DNA of 64,000 nt from Prado023 sp963747335 (lineage in GTDB: Bacteria; Actinomycetota; Actinomycetes; S36-B12; CAIYMF01): positions 62,001 through 126,000 of the forward strand of contig CAVVEV010000012.1 of NCBI GenBank assembly GCA_963747335.1, written 5' to 3'. Position numbers and translations under genes: made by a program. Below are positions 25,973 to 34,631 of this stretch, piece by piece (positions within the stretch are counted from its first letter, which is position 1; every line of letters starts with the position of its first letter). Under the pieces are notes generated by a model. It ran no database searches, was not told the origin of the DNA, and was given only the letters and a program-made list of their open reading frames with translations.

Positions 25973-26902
25973 TCAGGCGGGTGGGGTCTCGCTGGGCGGG
26001 TCCGTGGCGCGGGTGGTCGTGCTGATCACCAGGGCGATACCGATGAACAGCAGGACGACCGCGGGGATGACGGCCGCCGGTGGCACCTGCCCCAACCACG
26101 CGGCGGCGATGAGCGTGGAGCCGGGCATCTCCAACAGGATCGCCAGCGAGACGACGGTGGCCGATGTCGTGGCCAGCACACGGTTGACGACCGAGTGTCC
26201 GAGCAGCTGCGCGCCGAGGGTGATCGCCAGGATCAGGATCCAGTCGCGGAGCGAGAACCCCACGAGCGGAACCCGCAGCACCACGATGAGCCCGAGCAGC
26301 GCGGCGGCAGCCACCGCGTAGCAGATCATCGTGTAGGTCGGGGTCGTGGTGGTGGTTCGGACCTTCTCCCCCACGGTCACGTAGAGCGCGGCGAGCACCG
26401 CCCCGGCCAGGGCCAGCCCGTCGCCGATGAGGGCCCGTGGGGTCAGCGCGAAGTCGATCCCGGTCAGGACCAGCACGCCAACCAGGGCTATGGCGATCCC
26501 GATCCACGCCGTCCGGTCGATCTGCACGCCGCGACGCCGGGCGATCAGCGCGGCCCACACCGGCTGCGTGGCCACCAGCGCGGTCGACGACGCCACGGTC
26601 GTGAACCGCAGGCTCGGCACCCACGTGGCGAAGTGCGCCCCGAGCAGCAACCCGGATGTCGCCATCAGCCGCCACTGTGCGCCCGTCAGCGCCCGGACCT
26701 CAGCGCGGTGGCGCCAGGCGACCCACCCGGACGTCGCCGCCGAACCGAGCGCCGTCCGCCAGAACGCGATCGCCAGCGCCGGGGCGGTGCACGCCGCGAT
26801 CAGCGGCCCGGACGTCGAGATCGCCAGCACCGCCACCGCGAGCAGCGCGACGTCGAGGCCGGGCGGCCGGGACAGGGTCGCGGGTGCCGGGGTGTCGCTC
26901 AC
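25973..26902 (-). CDS. EamA/DMT-family transporter
   Basis: This 309-residue protein has ten predicted helices in two EamA repeats (starting near residues 15 and 155), as in metabolite exporters of the drug/metabolite superfamily. FWRTALGSAA, TTVASSTALVATQPVWAALI and SLAILLEMPGSTLIAAAWLG are typical repeat-end motifs. Substrate unknown. GTG at 26902 is chosen because TAGGGT lies 7 nt upstream. It converges on the CitE gene with 22 bp between stops. Confidence 0.82.
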   Translation of the reverse strand: MSDTPAPATLSRPPGLDVALLAVAVLAISTSGPLIAACTAPALAIAFWRTALGSAATSGWVAWRHRAEVRALTGAQWRLMATSGLLLGAHFATWVPSLRFTTVASSTALVATQPVWAALIARRRGVQIDRTAWIGIAIALVGVLVLTGIDFALTPRALIGDGLALAGAVLAALYVTVGEKVRTTTTTPTYTMICYAVAAAALLGLIVVLRVPLVGFSLRDWILILAITLGAQLLGHSVVNRVLATTSATVVSLAILLEMPGSTLIAAAWLGQVPPAAVIPAVVLLFIGIALVISTTTRATDPPSETPPA

Positions 26903-26924
26903 CCGCAGGACCCTACGCCGTTGT

Positions 26925-26967
26925 TGGTAGTCGATTCGGTCGATCCAATCGACCGAACCGACTACCA
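26925..26967. other. 20-bp hairpin between the EamA and MgtE-N/CBS genes
   Basis: TGGTAGTCGATTCGGTCGAT (26925-26944) pairs with 26948-26967 around a 3-nt loop with one mismatch. It lies just upstream of the EamA promoter, in a divergent region, so it is not an ordinary terminator; a regulator-binding site or cruciform is possible. Confidence 0.6.
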
Positions 26968-27131
26968 GCCCGCAGACCCGGACCTCCGGCACGCCGGGCG
27001 ACGCGCAGGTGACCGGAGGGCGGCTCGCAGGTGGCGCTCATGCCAAACACGGGCGTCGCACGCAGCGGCGGCCCCGCACGCACGTGGGTCGGTCACTCTC
27101 GTGGGACGTCGCCGGCAGTAGCCTCAGCGCT

Positions 27132-28403
27132 GTGACGGCTGGCAGCAGCGCGCGCGTCTTCGTGTCGCACCTGTCCGGGATCGGCGTCTTCGACCCGGCC
27201 GGTGACACGTTGGGCAAGGTGCGCGACCTCGTGGTGGTGCTGCGCCATGACCGCGAGCCGCCCCGGGTCCTGGGCCTCGTGATGGAGGTGCAGCGCCGAC
27301 GGATCTTCCTGCCGATGACGCGGGTCACCACGATCGACGCCGGGCAGGTGGTCGTCACCGCCCGCCTGGACCTGCGGCGCTTCCAGCAGCGCCCCGGGGA
27401 GACCCTCGTGATCGGCGAGCTGCTCGATCGACGGGTCACCATCGGCACGGACGACCAGCCGGCCACCATCGTCGACGCCGCCATCGAGCAGGATCGCAAC
27501 CGTGACTGGCGGATCACCCGGCTGCACGTCGCCCGGGTGCTGCGCGGGTTCCGGCGCCGCGGCGAGGCCACAACGCTGCCCTGGTCCGAGGTGCGCGGGG
27601 TCTCCGTCGGGGGGCCTCCCGAGGAGCAGGGCGTGGACAGCCTGCTCGGGATCATCGACACCCTGCGCCCGGCCGACCTCGCCAACGTCCTGCAGGACCT
27701 GCCCGGCAAGCGCCGCCTCGAGGTCGCCCGCAACCTCGAGGACGAGCGCCTCGCCGACGTCCTGGAGGAGCTGCCCGAGGACGACCGGGTCCAGATCCTC
27801 ACGGACCTCGGCCTGGAGCGTGCCGCCGACATCCTCGAGCTGATGGAACCCGACGACGCCGCCGACCTGCTCTCCGAGGTGACCCCGGAGCAGGCCGCCG
27901 AGTTCCTCAAGGAGATGGAGCCCGACGAGGCCGAGGACCTGCGTCGTCTGCTGTCCTACGGCGAGCTCACGGCCGGCGGCATGATGAACCCCGAGCCGAT
28001 CATGCTGCTGCCCGACGCCACAGTGGCCGAGGCCCTGGCCCGCGTGCGCAGCCCGGAGGTCTCACCGTCCCTGGCCGCTCAGGTGTACGTGGTCCGCGCG
28101 CCCCTGGACACCCCGTCGGGGAAGTTCCTCGGCGTCGCGCACTTCCAGCGCCTGCTGCGCGAGCCACCGTCGAAGCTCGTGTCGGCGGTGGTCGACAACT
28201 CGCTCGAGCCGGTCGGTCCGCTCGCCCCGCTCTCGACCGTCACGAGGTACTTCGCGACCTACAACCTCGTCGCGCTCCCGGTCGTCGACGAGCTGGACCG
28301 GCTGCTCGGGGCGGTGACCGTCGACGACGTCATCGACCACATGCTCCCCGACGACTGGCGCGACCTGGACTCCGACCCCGACGACGCGGACGAGGAGGAG
28401 TAG
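27132..28403 (+). CDS. MgtE-N / CBS domain protein with N-terminal PRC-barrel-like domain
   Basis: This 423-residue soluble protein has a PRC-barrel-like part (VFDPAGDTLGKVRDLVVVL, about 15-95), an MgtE intracellular N-domain of helical repeats (ADVLEELPEDDRVQIL, AADILELMEPDDAADLL, about 175-285) and two CBS motifs (MNPEPIMLLPDATVAEALA and LVALPVVDELDRLLGAVTVD). The MgtE transmembrane part is absent, so it is a magnesium/nucleotide-sensing protein rather than a channel, like Rv1232c. GTG at 27132 follows TAGCCT-N7, a leaderless pattern. DUF1003 follows after 3 nt. Confidence 0.85.
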   Translation: MTAGSSARVFVSHLSGIGVFDPAGDTLGKVRDLVVVLRHDREPPRVLGLVMEVQRRRIFLPMTRVTTIDAGQVVVTARLDLRRFQQRPGETLVIGELLDRRVTIGTDDQPATIVDAAIEQDRNRDWRITRLHVARVLRGFRRRGEATTLPWSEVRGVSVGGPPEEQGVDSLLGIIDTLRPADLANVLQDLPGKRRLEVARNLEDERLADVLEELPEDDRVQILTDLGLERAADILELMEPDDAADLLSEVTPEQAAEFLKEMEPDEAEDLRRLLSYGELTAGGMMNPEPIMLLPDATVAEALARVRSPEVSPSLAAQVYVVRAPLDTPSGKFLGVAHFQRLLREPPSKLVSAVVDNSLEPVGPLAPLSTVTRYFATYNLVALPVVDELDRLLGAVTVDDVIDHMLPDDWRDLDSDPDDADEEE

Positions 28404-28406
28404 GCC

Positions 28407-28958
28407 GTGGCCCGCACCTCGTCCCGGTCGGCCCGCATGGACCAGCCGCGCGTCCGCTCACGCACGATCCGCCCGGACTACGACCCGGAGCTGTTCGGAC
28501 GGCTGAGCGAGCGGGTCGCACGGTTCATCGGCTCCGCGCGGTTCATCGGCTGGATGACCGCGTTCGTGGTCGTCTGGGTGCTGTGGAACACCCTGGTCCC
28601 CGACGACCTGCGCTTCGACCCGTTCCCGTTCATCTTCCTCACCCTCATGCTCTCGCTGCAGGCCTCCTACGCCGCGCCCCTGATCCTGCTCGCGCAGAAC
28701 CGGCAGGCCGACCGCGACCGCGTGCAGTACCAGGAGGACCGCACCCTCACCGAACGGCTCGTCGCCGACACCGAGTACCTCACCCGGGAGATCGCCACGA
28801 TCCGCATCGCCACCGGCGACCTCGCGACCCGCGACTTCCTGCGCGGCGAGGTCCGCGACCTCGCCGACGAGCTGACCGCCCTGCTGTCGGGGGAGGACGC
28901 CCAGGCGCCCGGACCGGGCGCCGGATCGGACTCCGGAGCCGACGCCGCGGGCCCCTGA
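28407..28958 (+). CDS. DUF1003 membrane protein
   Basis: This 183-residue protein has two membrane helices (IGWMTAFVVVWVLWNTL and FPFIFLTLMLSLQASYAAPLI) joined by the conserved DDLRFDPFPF loop, followed by QNRQADRDRVQYQEDRTLTE and a long helix, the DUF1003 signature. Function unknown. It starts 3 nt after the MgtE-N/CBS stop with GTG, and the two are paired in many actinobacteria (Rv1232c-Rv1231c), which suggests a joint role. Confidence 0.85.
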   Translation: MARTSSRSARMDQPRVRSRTIRPDYDPELFGRLSERVARFIGSARFIGWMTAFVVVWVLWNTLVPDDLRFDPFPFIFLTLMLSLQASYAAPLILLAQNRQADRDRVQYQEDRTLTERLVADTEYLTREIATIRIATGDLATRDFLRGEVRDLADELTALLSGEDAQAPGPGAGSDSGADAAGP

Positions 28959-29316
28959 GGGCTCGCGTCCTTCCCTGTTGCCGCGCCGGCTGTCCCCTGG
29001 TCCGGCCATCGTCAGCCCGACCCCACCGGACAGTCGGGGCGGCGGCCGACCTTGCGCCCGTTCCCGTCGAAAGGGACGCGGTTCTGGGGGGCGGCCGGCG
29101 ACCTCGCGCCCGCTCGCGTCGATCCACCAGCCGGGGAGACCGCTGGAACGACGGAAGCGGGCGCGAGGTTGGCTCGGCCAATGCGCACGCGCATCTCGCG
29201 GGCGCTCATTCGACCCGAAGGGGCGCGAGGCCCTCCGGCGTCCGGCGCGGACGTGCCACACGCCGCGCGAACGGTCTAGCCTGACCACGGTCCGCACACC
29301 AACCCCGGGAGCGACG
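28959..29316. repeat. Intergenic inverted-repeat family 2 cluster (copy B) and glgP promoter
   Basis: CTTGCGCCCGTTCCCGTCGA (29051), ACCTCGCGCCCGCTCGCGTC (29101) and inverse copies AGCGGGCGCGAGGTT (29156-29170) and GAAGGGGCGCGAGGC (29217-29231) form facing arms. TAGCCT at 29276-29281 is the likely -10 of glgP. No gene is seen. Confidence 0.75.
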
Positions 29317-31746
29317 ATGAGCCTGAGCACCACCACGTCGGAGATCACGTCCGAGCACTTCGCCGAGGAGTTCCTGAACCATCTGCGCCTCGACCGCGGG
29401 GTGGACCTCGGGACTGCCGGGGAGCGCGACATGTACGCCGCCCTGGCCCACACCGTCCGTGACCGGCTCATGGCCGACTGGCTGACCACCGTGCGCGACC
29501 GCGGCAAGGGCCCCGAGAAGACCGTGGTGTACCTCTCGGCCGAGTACCTGCTCGGCCGACAGCTGGGCAATGCGCTGCTCGCGACCGGGCTGACCGACGT
29601 CGCCCGCGAGGCACTGGCCGGCATGGACCTGGACCTCGACGCCATCGCCGACCTCGAGGTGGAACCCGGCCTGGGCAACGGCGGCCTCGGGCGACTGGCC
29701 GCGTGCTTCGCCGACTCCCTGGCCACTCTCGGCCGCCCGGCCATCGGGTACGGGATCCTCTACGAGTACGGCATCTTCGAGCAGTCGTTCGAGGACGGCC
29801 GGCAGATCGAGCGCCCCGACCAGTGGCTCGAGCACGACAACCCCTGGATGTTCAGCCAGCGCGAGCACGCAGTGTCCGTCGGGTTCGGCGGCCACGTCGA
29901 GATCGACCCCGCCACCGGCGACCGCACGTGGCACCCGGCCGAGCGCGTCATGGGCGTGCCCCACAACTTGCTCGTCCCCGGCTACGACAACAACGTCGTC
30001 AACACCCTGCGCCTGTGGAAGGCCCGCGGCTCCTCGCAGTTCAACCTCGAGGTGTTCAACGCCGGCGACTACATCGAGGCCGTGCGCCAGCAGTCCATGA
30101 GCGAGAACATCTCGCGCGTGCTCTACCCGGAGGACTCCACCCCGGCGGGCAAGGAGCTGCGCCTGCGCCAGCAGTACTTCTTCACCGCGTGCGCCCTGGC
30201 CGATCTGGTCCGGGTCGCCGACCTCGAGGGCATCCCCCTGACCGAGATCCCGCACCGCGTCTCGATCCAGCTCAACGACACCCACCCCGTGATCGCGATC
30301 CCCGAGCTCATGCGCATCCTCATCGACGAGCGCGGCATGGACTACGAGCAGGCCTGGGACATCACCAGCCGCACCTTCAACTACACCTGCCACACCCTGC
30401 TGCCCGAGGCCCTCGAGCGCTGGAGCGTCGGCCTGCTGCAGTACCTGCTGCCCCGCCACATGGAGCTCATCTTCCGGATGAACAAGCGCTTCCTGGAGAA
30501 GGTCCGCGATACGTACCCGAACGACCTGTCCCGGGTGATCAACATGTCGATCATCGAGGAGGGCCCGGAGCGCATGGTCCGGATGGCGCACCTGGCCACC
30601 GTGGCCAGCGTGCACGTCAACGGCGTGGCCGCGCTGCACAGCCAGCTCCTGCGCGAGACGGTCCTGCACGACTTCGCCGAGATGTGGCCCGAGCGGTTCA
30701 CCAACGTGACCAACGGGGTGACCCCGAGGCGCTTCATCAAGCTGGCCAACCCACGGCTGAGCGACCTCATCACCGAGGCCGTCGGCGACGGCTGGCTGAC
30801 CGACCTGGACAAGCTCAGCGGGCTGGAGGCGTTCGCCGACGACCCGGCGTTCCAGGAGAAGTGGCGGGCGGTGAAGCTGGCGAACAAGGCCCAGCTGGCG
30901 ACCCTGCTCGAGGCCCGGACCGGGCGCGTGCACCCGACCGATCCGATGTACGACATCATGATCAAGCGCCTGCACGAGTACAAGCGCCAGATGCTCAAGC
31001 TGCTGCACGTGGCCACGATGTACCGGAGGCTGCGCCTCGACCCGGCCGCTCCGATCCCGCCGCGGATGGTCCTGTTCGGCGCGAAGGCGGCCCCCGGCTA
31101 CCAGATGGCCAAGCTGATCATCCGGCTGATCAACCAGGTGGGCGCCACGATCTCCGCCGACCCGGCGATGGCCGGCCGCCTCTCGGTGGTGTTCCCCGCC
31201 AACTACAACGTGACTCTGGCCGAGCGGATCATCCCCGCGGCCGACCTGTCCGAGCAGATCTCGATGGCCGGCAAGGAGGCCTCCGGCACCGGCAACATGA
31301 AGCTCTCGCTCAACGGCGCCCTGACCGTCGGCACCCTGGACGGCGCGAACGTCGAGATCCGCGAGCTGGTGGGTGCGGAGAACTTCTTCCTGTTCGGCCT
31401 CACCGAGGACGAGGTCGTCGCGCGCAAGGCCGCCGGGTACAACCCCGGCACCGTGTACCGCGAGGACGCGGAGCTGCGCGCCGTCATCGACGAGATCGCC
31501 AGCGGGTACTACTCGCCCCCCAGCGAGCCGGAGCTGTTCCGGCCGATCATCGAGACGCTGCTCATGCGTGACGAGTACCTGGTGCTCGCCGACTACCGCG
31601 CCTACATCGAGGCCCAGGAGAAGGTGGACGCGCTGTGGGTCGACAAGGCGGCGTGGACCGCGATGTCGATCCGCAACACCGCCCGCACCGGGTTCTTCTC
31701 CTCCGACCGCTCGATGCGCGACTACTTCGACCGCATCTGGACGTAG
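29317..31746 (+). CDS. glgP: Glycogen/alpha-glucan phosphorylase
   Basis: This 809-residue GT35 enzyme releases glucose 1-phosphate from alpha-1,4-glucans. VVYLSAEYLLGRQLGNAL, LEVEPGLGNGGLGRLAACFA and YGILYEYGIFEQ are N-domain hallmarks. GTGNMKLSLNGALTVGTLDG carries the pyridoxal-phosphate Lys at residue 662. Length and motifs fit the classical bacterial/eukaryotic type rather than the longer actinobacterial type. ATG at 29317 follows GGGAGCG; TAGCCT 36 nt upstream gives a short leader. It sits between DUF1003 and mrp, which are near neighbours in Mycobacterium, so it is probably an insertion into a conserved block. Confidence 0.93.
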   Translation: MSLSTTTSEITSEHFAEEFLNHLRLDRGVDLGTAGERDMYAALAHTVRDRLMADWLTTVRDRGKGPEKTVVYLSAEYLLGRQLGNALLATGLTDVAREALAGMDLDLDAIADLEVEPGLGNGGLGRLAACFADSLATLGRPAIGYGILYEYGIFEQSFEDGRQIERPDQWLEHDNPWMFSQREHAVSVGFGGHVEIDPATGDRTWHPAERVMGVPHNLLVPGYDNNVVNTLRLWKARGSSQFNLEVFNAGDYIEAVRQQSMSENISRVLYPEDSTPAGKELRLRQQYFFTACALADLVRVADLEGIPLTEIPHRVSIQLNDTHPVIAIPELMRILIDERGMDYEQAWDITSRTFNYTCHTLLPEALERWSVGLLQYLLPRHMELIFRMNKRFLEKVRDTYPNDLSRVINMSIIEEGPERMVRMAHLATVASVHVNGVAALHSQLLRETVLHDFAEMWPERFTNVTNGVTPRRFIKLANPRLSDLITEAVGDGWLTDLDKLSGLEAFADDPAFQEKWRAVKLANKAQLATLLEARTGRVHPTDPMYDIMIKRLHEYKRQMLKLLHVATMYRRLRLDPAAPIPPRMVLFGAKAAPGYQMAKLIIRLINQVGATISADPAMAGRLSVVFPANYNVTLAERIIPAADLSEQISMAGKEASGTGNMKLSLNGALTVGTLDGANVEIRELVGAENFFLFGLTEDEVVARKAAGYNPGTVYREDAELRAVIDEIASGYYSPPSEPELFRPIIETLLMRDEYLVLADYRAYIEAQEKVDALWVDKAAWTAMSIRNTARTGFFSSDRSMRDYFDRIWT

Positions 31747-31811
31747 GGCGGGTGGTCGGTTGGATCGCCGCTCCTGCGATCCGCAGGGTCGTTGTCGCCG
31801 GTCCGATCCGC

Positions 31812-31894
31812 GGGGTCGGGCGTTCTCGACGCGCACTGCTGCGCACCGCTTCGCGGCGCTTGCTCTACGTGCGCTTTCGAGAAGGCCCGACCCC
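31812..31894. repeat. Structured repeat family 3, copy 2 (inverted)
   Basis: Arms GGGGTCGGGCGTTCTCGA (31812-31829) and TTTCGAGAAGGCCCGACCCC (31875-31894) enclose the 50-bp core found at 23611-23660, here on the opposite strand and almost identical. It lies 65 nt after the glgP stop. Confidence 0.75.
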
Positions 31895-31949
31895 ACTCTG
31901 ACGCTCGTCAGGGCGACGGGCACACGCATCCGAGTCCCCGGATCGGACG

Positions 31950-31955
31950 TAGGGT
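31950..31955 (+). promoter_or_regulatory. -10 box of leaderless mrp transcript
   Basis: TAGGGT ends 6 nt before the ATG at 31962 and no Shine-Dalgarno is present. Confidence 0.5.
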
Positions 31956-31961
31956 TTCCCC

Positions 31962-33092
31962 ATGCCCACTCGCGAACAGATTGACGCCGCCCTTGCCGAG
32001 GTCCAGGACCCGGAGATCCGCCGCCCCATCACCGAGCTCGGGATGGTCAAGGACGTCCGGATCGACGGGGGCGCGGTCCACGTCGAGGTCTACCTGACCG
32101 TCGCCGGATGCCCGATGCGCGACGAGATCACTGGCCGCGTCACGCGCGCCGTCGAGGCCCTGGACGGGGTCACGTCGGTGACCGTCGCGCTGGACGTCAT
32201 GAGCGACGAGCAGCGCAAGGAGATGCGCGCGAAGCTCGGCGGTCCGGAGAAGGAGATCCAGTTCACCCAGCCCGGTTCGCTGACGCGGGTCTACCTGATC
32301 GCCTCCGGAAAGGGTGGAGTCGGCAAGTCGTCGATCACGGCGAACCTGGCCGCCTCGATGGCCGCCCAGGGGTTGTCGGTCGGGGTCGTGGACGCCGACG
32401 TGTACGGGCACAGCATCCCCCGGATGCTCGATGCCACGGCGAATCCGACGATGGTCGAGGGCCTGATCATGCCGCCGACCGGCCACGGCGTCCGGGTGAT
32501 CTCGATGCTGCCGTTCAAGCCTGGCGGCGTCACCCAGCCGGTGACCTGGCGCGGGCCGATGCTGCACCGCGCGCTGCAGCAGTTCCTCGCCGACGTCTGG
32601 TGGGGCGACCTGGACGTGCTCCTGCTGGACCTGCCCCCGGGCACCGGTGACGTGGCGATCTCCGCCGCCCAGCTGCTGCCGCACGCCGAGGTCGTGGTCG
32701 TCACGACGCCGCAGGAGGCTGCCGCCGAGGTGGCGGTCCGCGCGGGCATGGTCGCCAAGGAGACCAACCAGCGCATCGCCGGGGTCATCGAGAACATGAG
32801 CGGCTTCCCCTGCCCGCACTGCGGCGAGGTCGTCGACATCTTCGGCTCCGGCGGCGGGCAGCGGGTGGCCAACGTGCTGTCACAGGCGCTGGAGACCGAG
32901 GTGCCGCTGCTCGGGCGGATCCCCTTCGACGTGCAGCTGCGCGAGGGCGGCGACTCCGGGGCGCCCCTGGTCATCGCCGCGCCGAACGCGCCTGCCGCCG
33001 AGGTGCTCCGCGGGATCGCGGAGCGCCTGGGCAAGCGCCCGCGCGGGCTCTCCGGGCTGTCGCTGGGCCTGACCCCCGCCAGCCGGTTCTGA
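31962..33092 (+). CDS. mrp: Mrp/ApbC (NBP35-type) iron-sulfur carrier P-loop ATPase
   Basis: This 376-residue protein has an N-terminal MIP18/DUF59 domain (about 1-85, QDPEIRRPITELGMVKDV, VAGCPMRD) and a deviant P-loop ATPase domain (SGKGGVGKSS at about 115-124, VVDADVYGHSIPRML, LLLDLPPGTGD). CPHC at 284-287 is the cysteine pair that binds a bridging 4Fe-4S cluster in the dimer. It delivers Fe-S clusters to apo-proteins in the cytosol. The M. tuberculosis orthologue is Rv1229c, in the same relative order with DUF1003. Confidence 0.92.
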   Translation: MPTREQIDAALAEVQDPEIRRPITELGMVKDVRIDGGAVHVEVYLTVAGCPMRDEITGRVTRAVEALDGVTSVTVALDVMSDEQRKEMRAKLGGPEKEIQFTQPGSLTRVYLIASGKGGVGKSSITANLAASMAAQGLSVGVVDADVYGHSIPRMLDATANPTMVEGLIMPPTGHGVRVISMLPFKPGGVTQPVTWRGPMLHRALQQFLADVWWGDLDVLLLDLPPGTGDVAISAAQLLPHAEVVVVTTPQEAAAEVAVRAGMVAKETNQRIAGVIENMSGFPCPHCGEVVDIFGSGGGQRVANVLSQALETEVPLLGRIPFDVQLREGGDSGAPLVIAAPNAPAAEVLRGIAERLGKRPRGLSGLSLGLTPASRF

Positions 33093-33105
33093 CGGTCGGC
33101 GCCCG

Positions 33106-33771
33106 GTGGAGATCGTCGGCACCCTCATCCCGCTCGCATTGGTGGTGGGCCTGAGCCCGCTGCCGATCCTGCCGATGGTGCTGATCCTGATGACCCCGCG
33201 GGCGCGCTCGAACTCGGCGGCGTTCCTCGGGGCGTGGCTGGTGGGCCTGACGGCGATCGTGCTGGTCGCGTTCCTGCTGGCCGGCTCGCAGGACCCTGCG
33301 CCGCCGGATGACGAGGGCATCGGTTGGATCCAGGTCGCGACCGGTGCGGCCTTCCTGGCACTCGCCCTCGGCAAATGGCTGCGTCGCCCTGCACCCGGGG
33401 CCCCCAAGGAACCACCGGCGTGGATGTCGGCGCTGGACTCCTACACGCCGCGCCAGTCCGCCCGGCTGGGTGCCGCCCTGGCCGCCGGCAACCCCAAGAA
33501 CCTGGTGATGGCCCTGGCCGCTGGAGCGGAGATCGCGGTCCTCACGACCGGGGTGGGTGGCGCGCTGACCGGCGTGGCCGTCTTCGTCGTCGTGGGATCC
33601 ATCGGGGTGGGCACCCCGGTGCTGGCCCACCGCCTCCTCGGCGAGCGCGCGCCCGAGGTCCTGGGGGGCTGGAAGGTCTGGCTGGAGCGCAACAGCACCG
33701 CCCTGGGCATCGGGGTCCTGGTCGTCCTGGGCGTCCTGCTCCTGGTCAAGGGCCTCACGGCAGCCCTCTGA
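33106..33771 (+). CDS. GAP/Sap family six-helix membrane protein
   Basis: This 221-residue integral membrane protein has about six helices. It begins IPLALVVGLSPLPILPMVLIL, and AAGNPKNLVMALAAGAEIA in the middle resembles the LysE-like GAP (GPL-addressing) family of actinobacteria that helps export peptidolipids. GTG at 33106 lies 13 nt after the mrp stop, so the two are co-transcribed. The function in this organism is unknown. Confidence 0.75.
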   Translation: MEIVGTLIPLALVVGLSPLPILPMVLILMTPRARSNSAAFLGAWLVGLTAIVLVAFLLAGSQDPAPPDDEGIGWIQVATGAAFLALALGKWLRRPAPGAPKEPPAWMSALDSYTPRQSARLGAALAAGNPKNLVMALAAGAEIAVLTTGVGGALTGVAVFVVVGSIGVGTPVLAHRLLGERAPEVLGGWKVWLERNSTALGIGVLVVLGVLLLVKGLTAAL

Positions 33772-34179
33772 GCCGTTCGGCACTGTCGGTGGGTCAGCCC
33801 GGCCGCGTCGCTGGCCGAGGGCGGCACCTCCTTCGACAGCGGATTGCCGGCCCACCCGCCCACCGGGCGCGTGACCACGCTGAACCTCGCGGCCGCACTT
33901 GTCGATCCCCGCCTTGTGCGAATGCAGCAGGACAAACCTCGCGCCGGCTTGCGTCGAAAGGCGGCCCCGACGCCAGGCGTGTTCGACCGGAACGGGCGCG
34001 AGGATGGGTGACTCTCGAGACAACCGAGCGGTGCGGGTCGCCATTCGACCGGAACGGGCGCGAGGTTGACGCCCCTGGCCAGTTCATCGTCCCCACCCAC
34101 TGGGGCGGCGCAACTCACTGGGGCGGCGCGCCGTGGGGCCAGCTCGCGCCGTGAGGGCCAGCTCGCCGTGAGGGCCGGC
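33772..34179. repeat. Intergenic inverted-repeat family 2 cluster (copy C)
   Basis: AACCTCGCGGCCGCACTTGTCGA (about 33883), AACCTCGCGCCGGCTTGCGTC (about 33934) and facing copies TTCGACCGGAACGGGCGCGA (33979-33998 and 34043-34062, second followed by GGTT). The 408-bp gap between convergent GAP and tatB genes has no coding sequence that I can see. Confidence 0.8.
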
Positions 34180-34611
34180 TCAGGTCCAGTCGGGATCGAC
34201 CGGGGCGGGGGCCACCACCGGTGGCTCGACCAGGGCGGGGGCCACCACTGGTGGGGCGACCGGGGCGGCAACGGTCCCGGGGACCGGACCTGTCGGCCGC
34301 TGCCCCACCTCACCCGCCGCCCGTTCCCCCGTGGATGGACCGACGGGCGGGGTCGGCTCGTCGGTCAGGACACCCTGCATCGCGCGCCGGGGGTCAAGGT
34401 CGCGGATGTCGCGGACCGCCTGGGCCATCTCCCCATCGTCCTCGAGCCCGGCGGCATCCACGAGGTCCTTGCGAGCCGAGGCGGCCATCTGGCGAACCTG
34501 CCGCAGCGTGCGTGCCGCGTCAGCGGCCACCTTCGGCAGCCGGTCCGGCCCGAACACCAGCAGCGCGACGACGACGATCGCAACGATCTCGCCAAAGCCG
34601 ATGTCGGGCAC
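34180..34611 (-). CDS. tatB: Sec-independent protein translocase subunit TatB
   Basis: This 143-residue protein has one N-terminal membrane helix (IGFGEIVAIVVVALLVFGP), the Gly-Pro hinge FGPDRLPK and an amphipathic helix (AADAARTLRQVRQMAAS). A Pro/Val-rich tail follows, coded by repeats at 34200-34270. TatB recognises twin-arginine signal peptides with TatC. GTG at 34611 follows TACGCT-N6, so the mRNA is probably leaderless. It follows htrA, as in Mycobacterium (Rv1223-Rv1224). Confidence 0.88.
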   Translation of the reverse strand: MPDIGFGEIVAIVVVALLVFGPDRLPKVAADAARTLRQVRQMAASARKDLVDAAGLEDDGEMAQAVRDIRDLDPRRAMQGVLTDEPTPPVGPSTGERAAGEVGQRPTGPVPGTVAAPVAPPVVAPALVEPPVVAPAPVDPDWT

Positions 34612-34631
34612 GGACCCAGCGTACGCAGTGC

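Noticed and set aside
29206..31929. A 907-codon open frame antisense to glgP
   Set aside because: It mirrors glgP codons, has the biased composition of a GC-rich shadow frame, and glgP has clear catalytic motifs.
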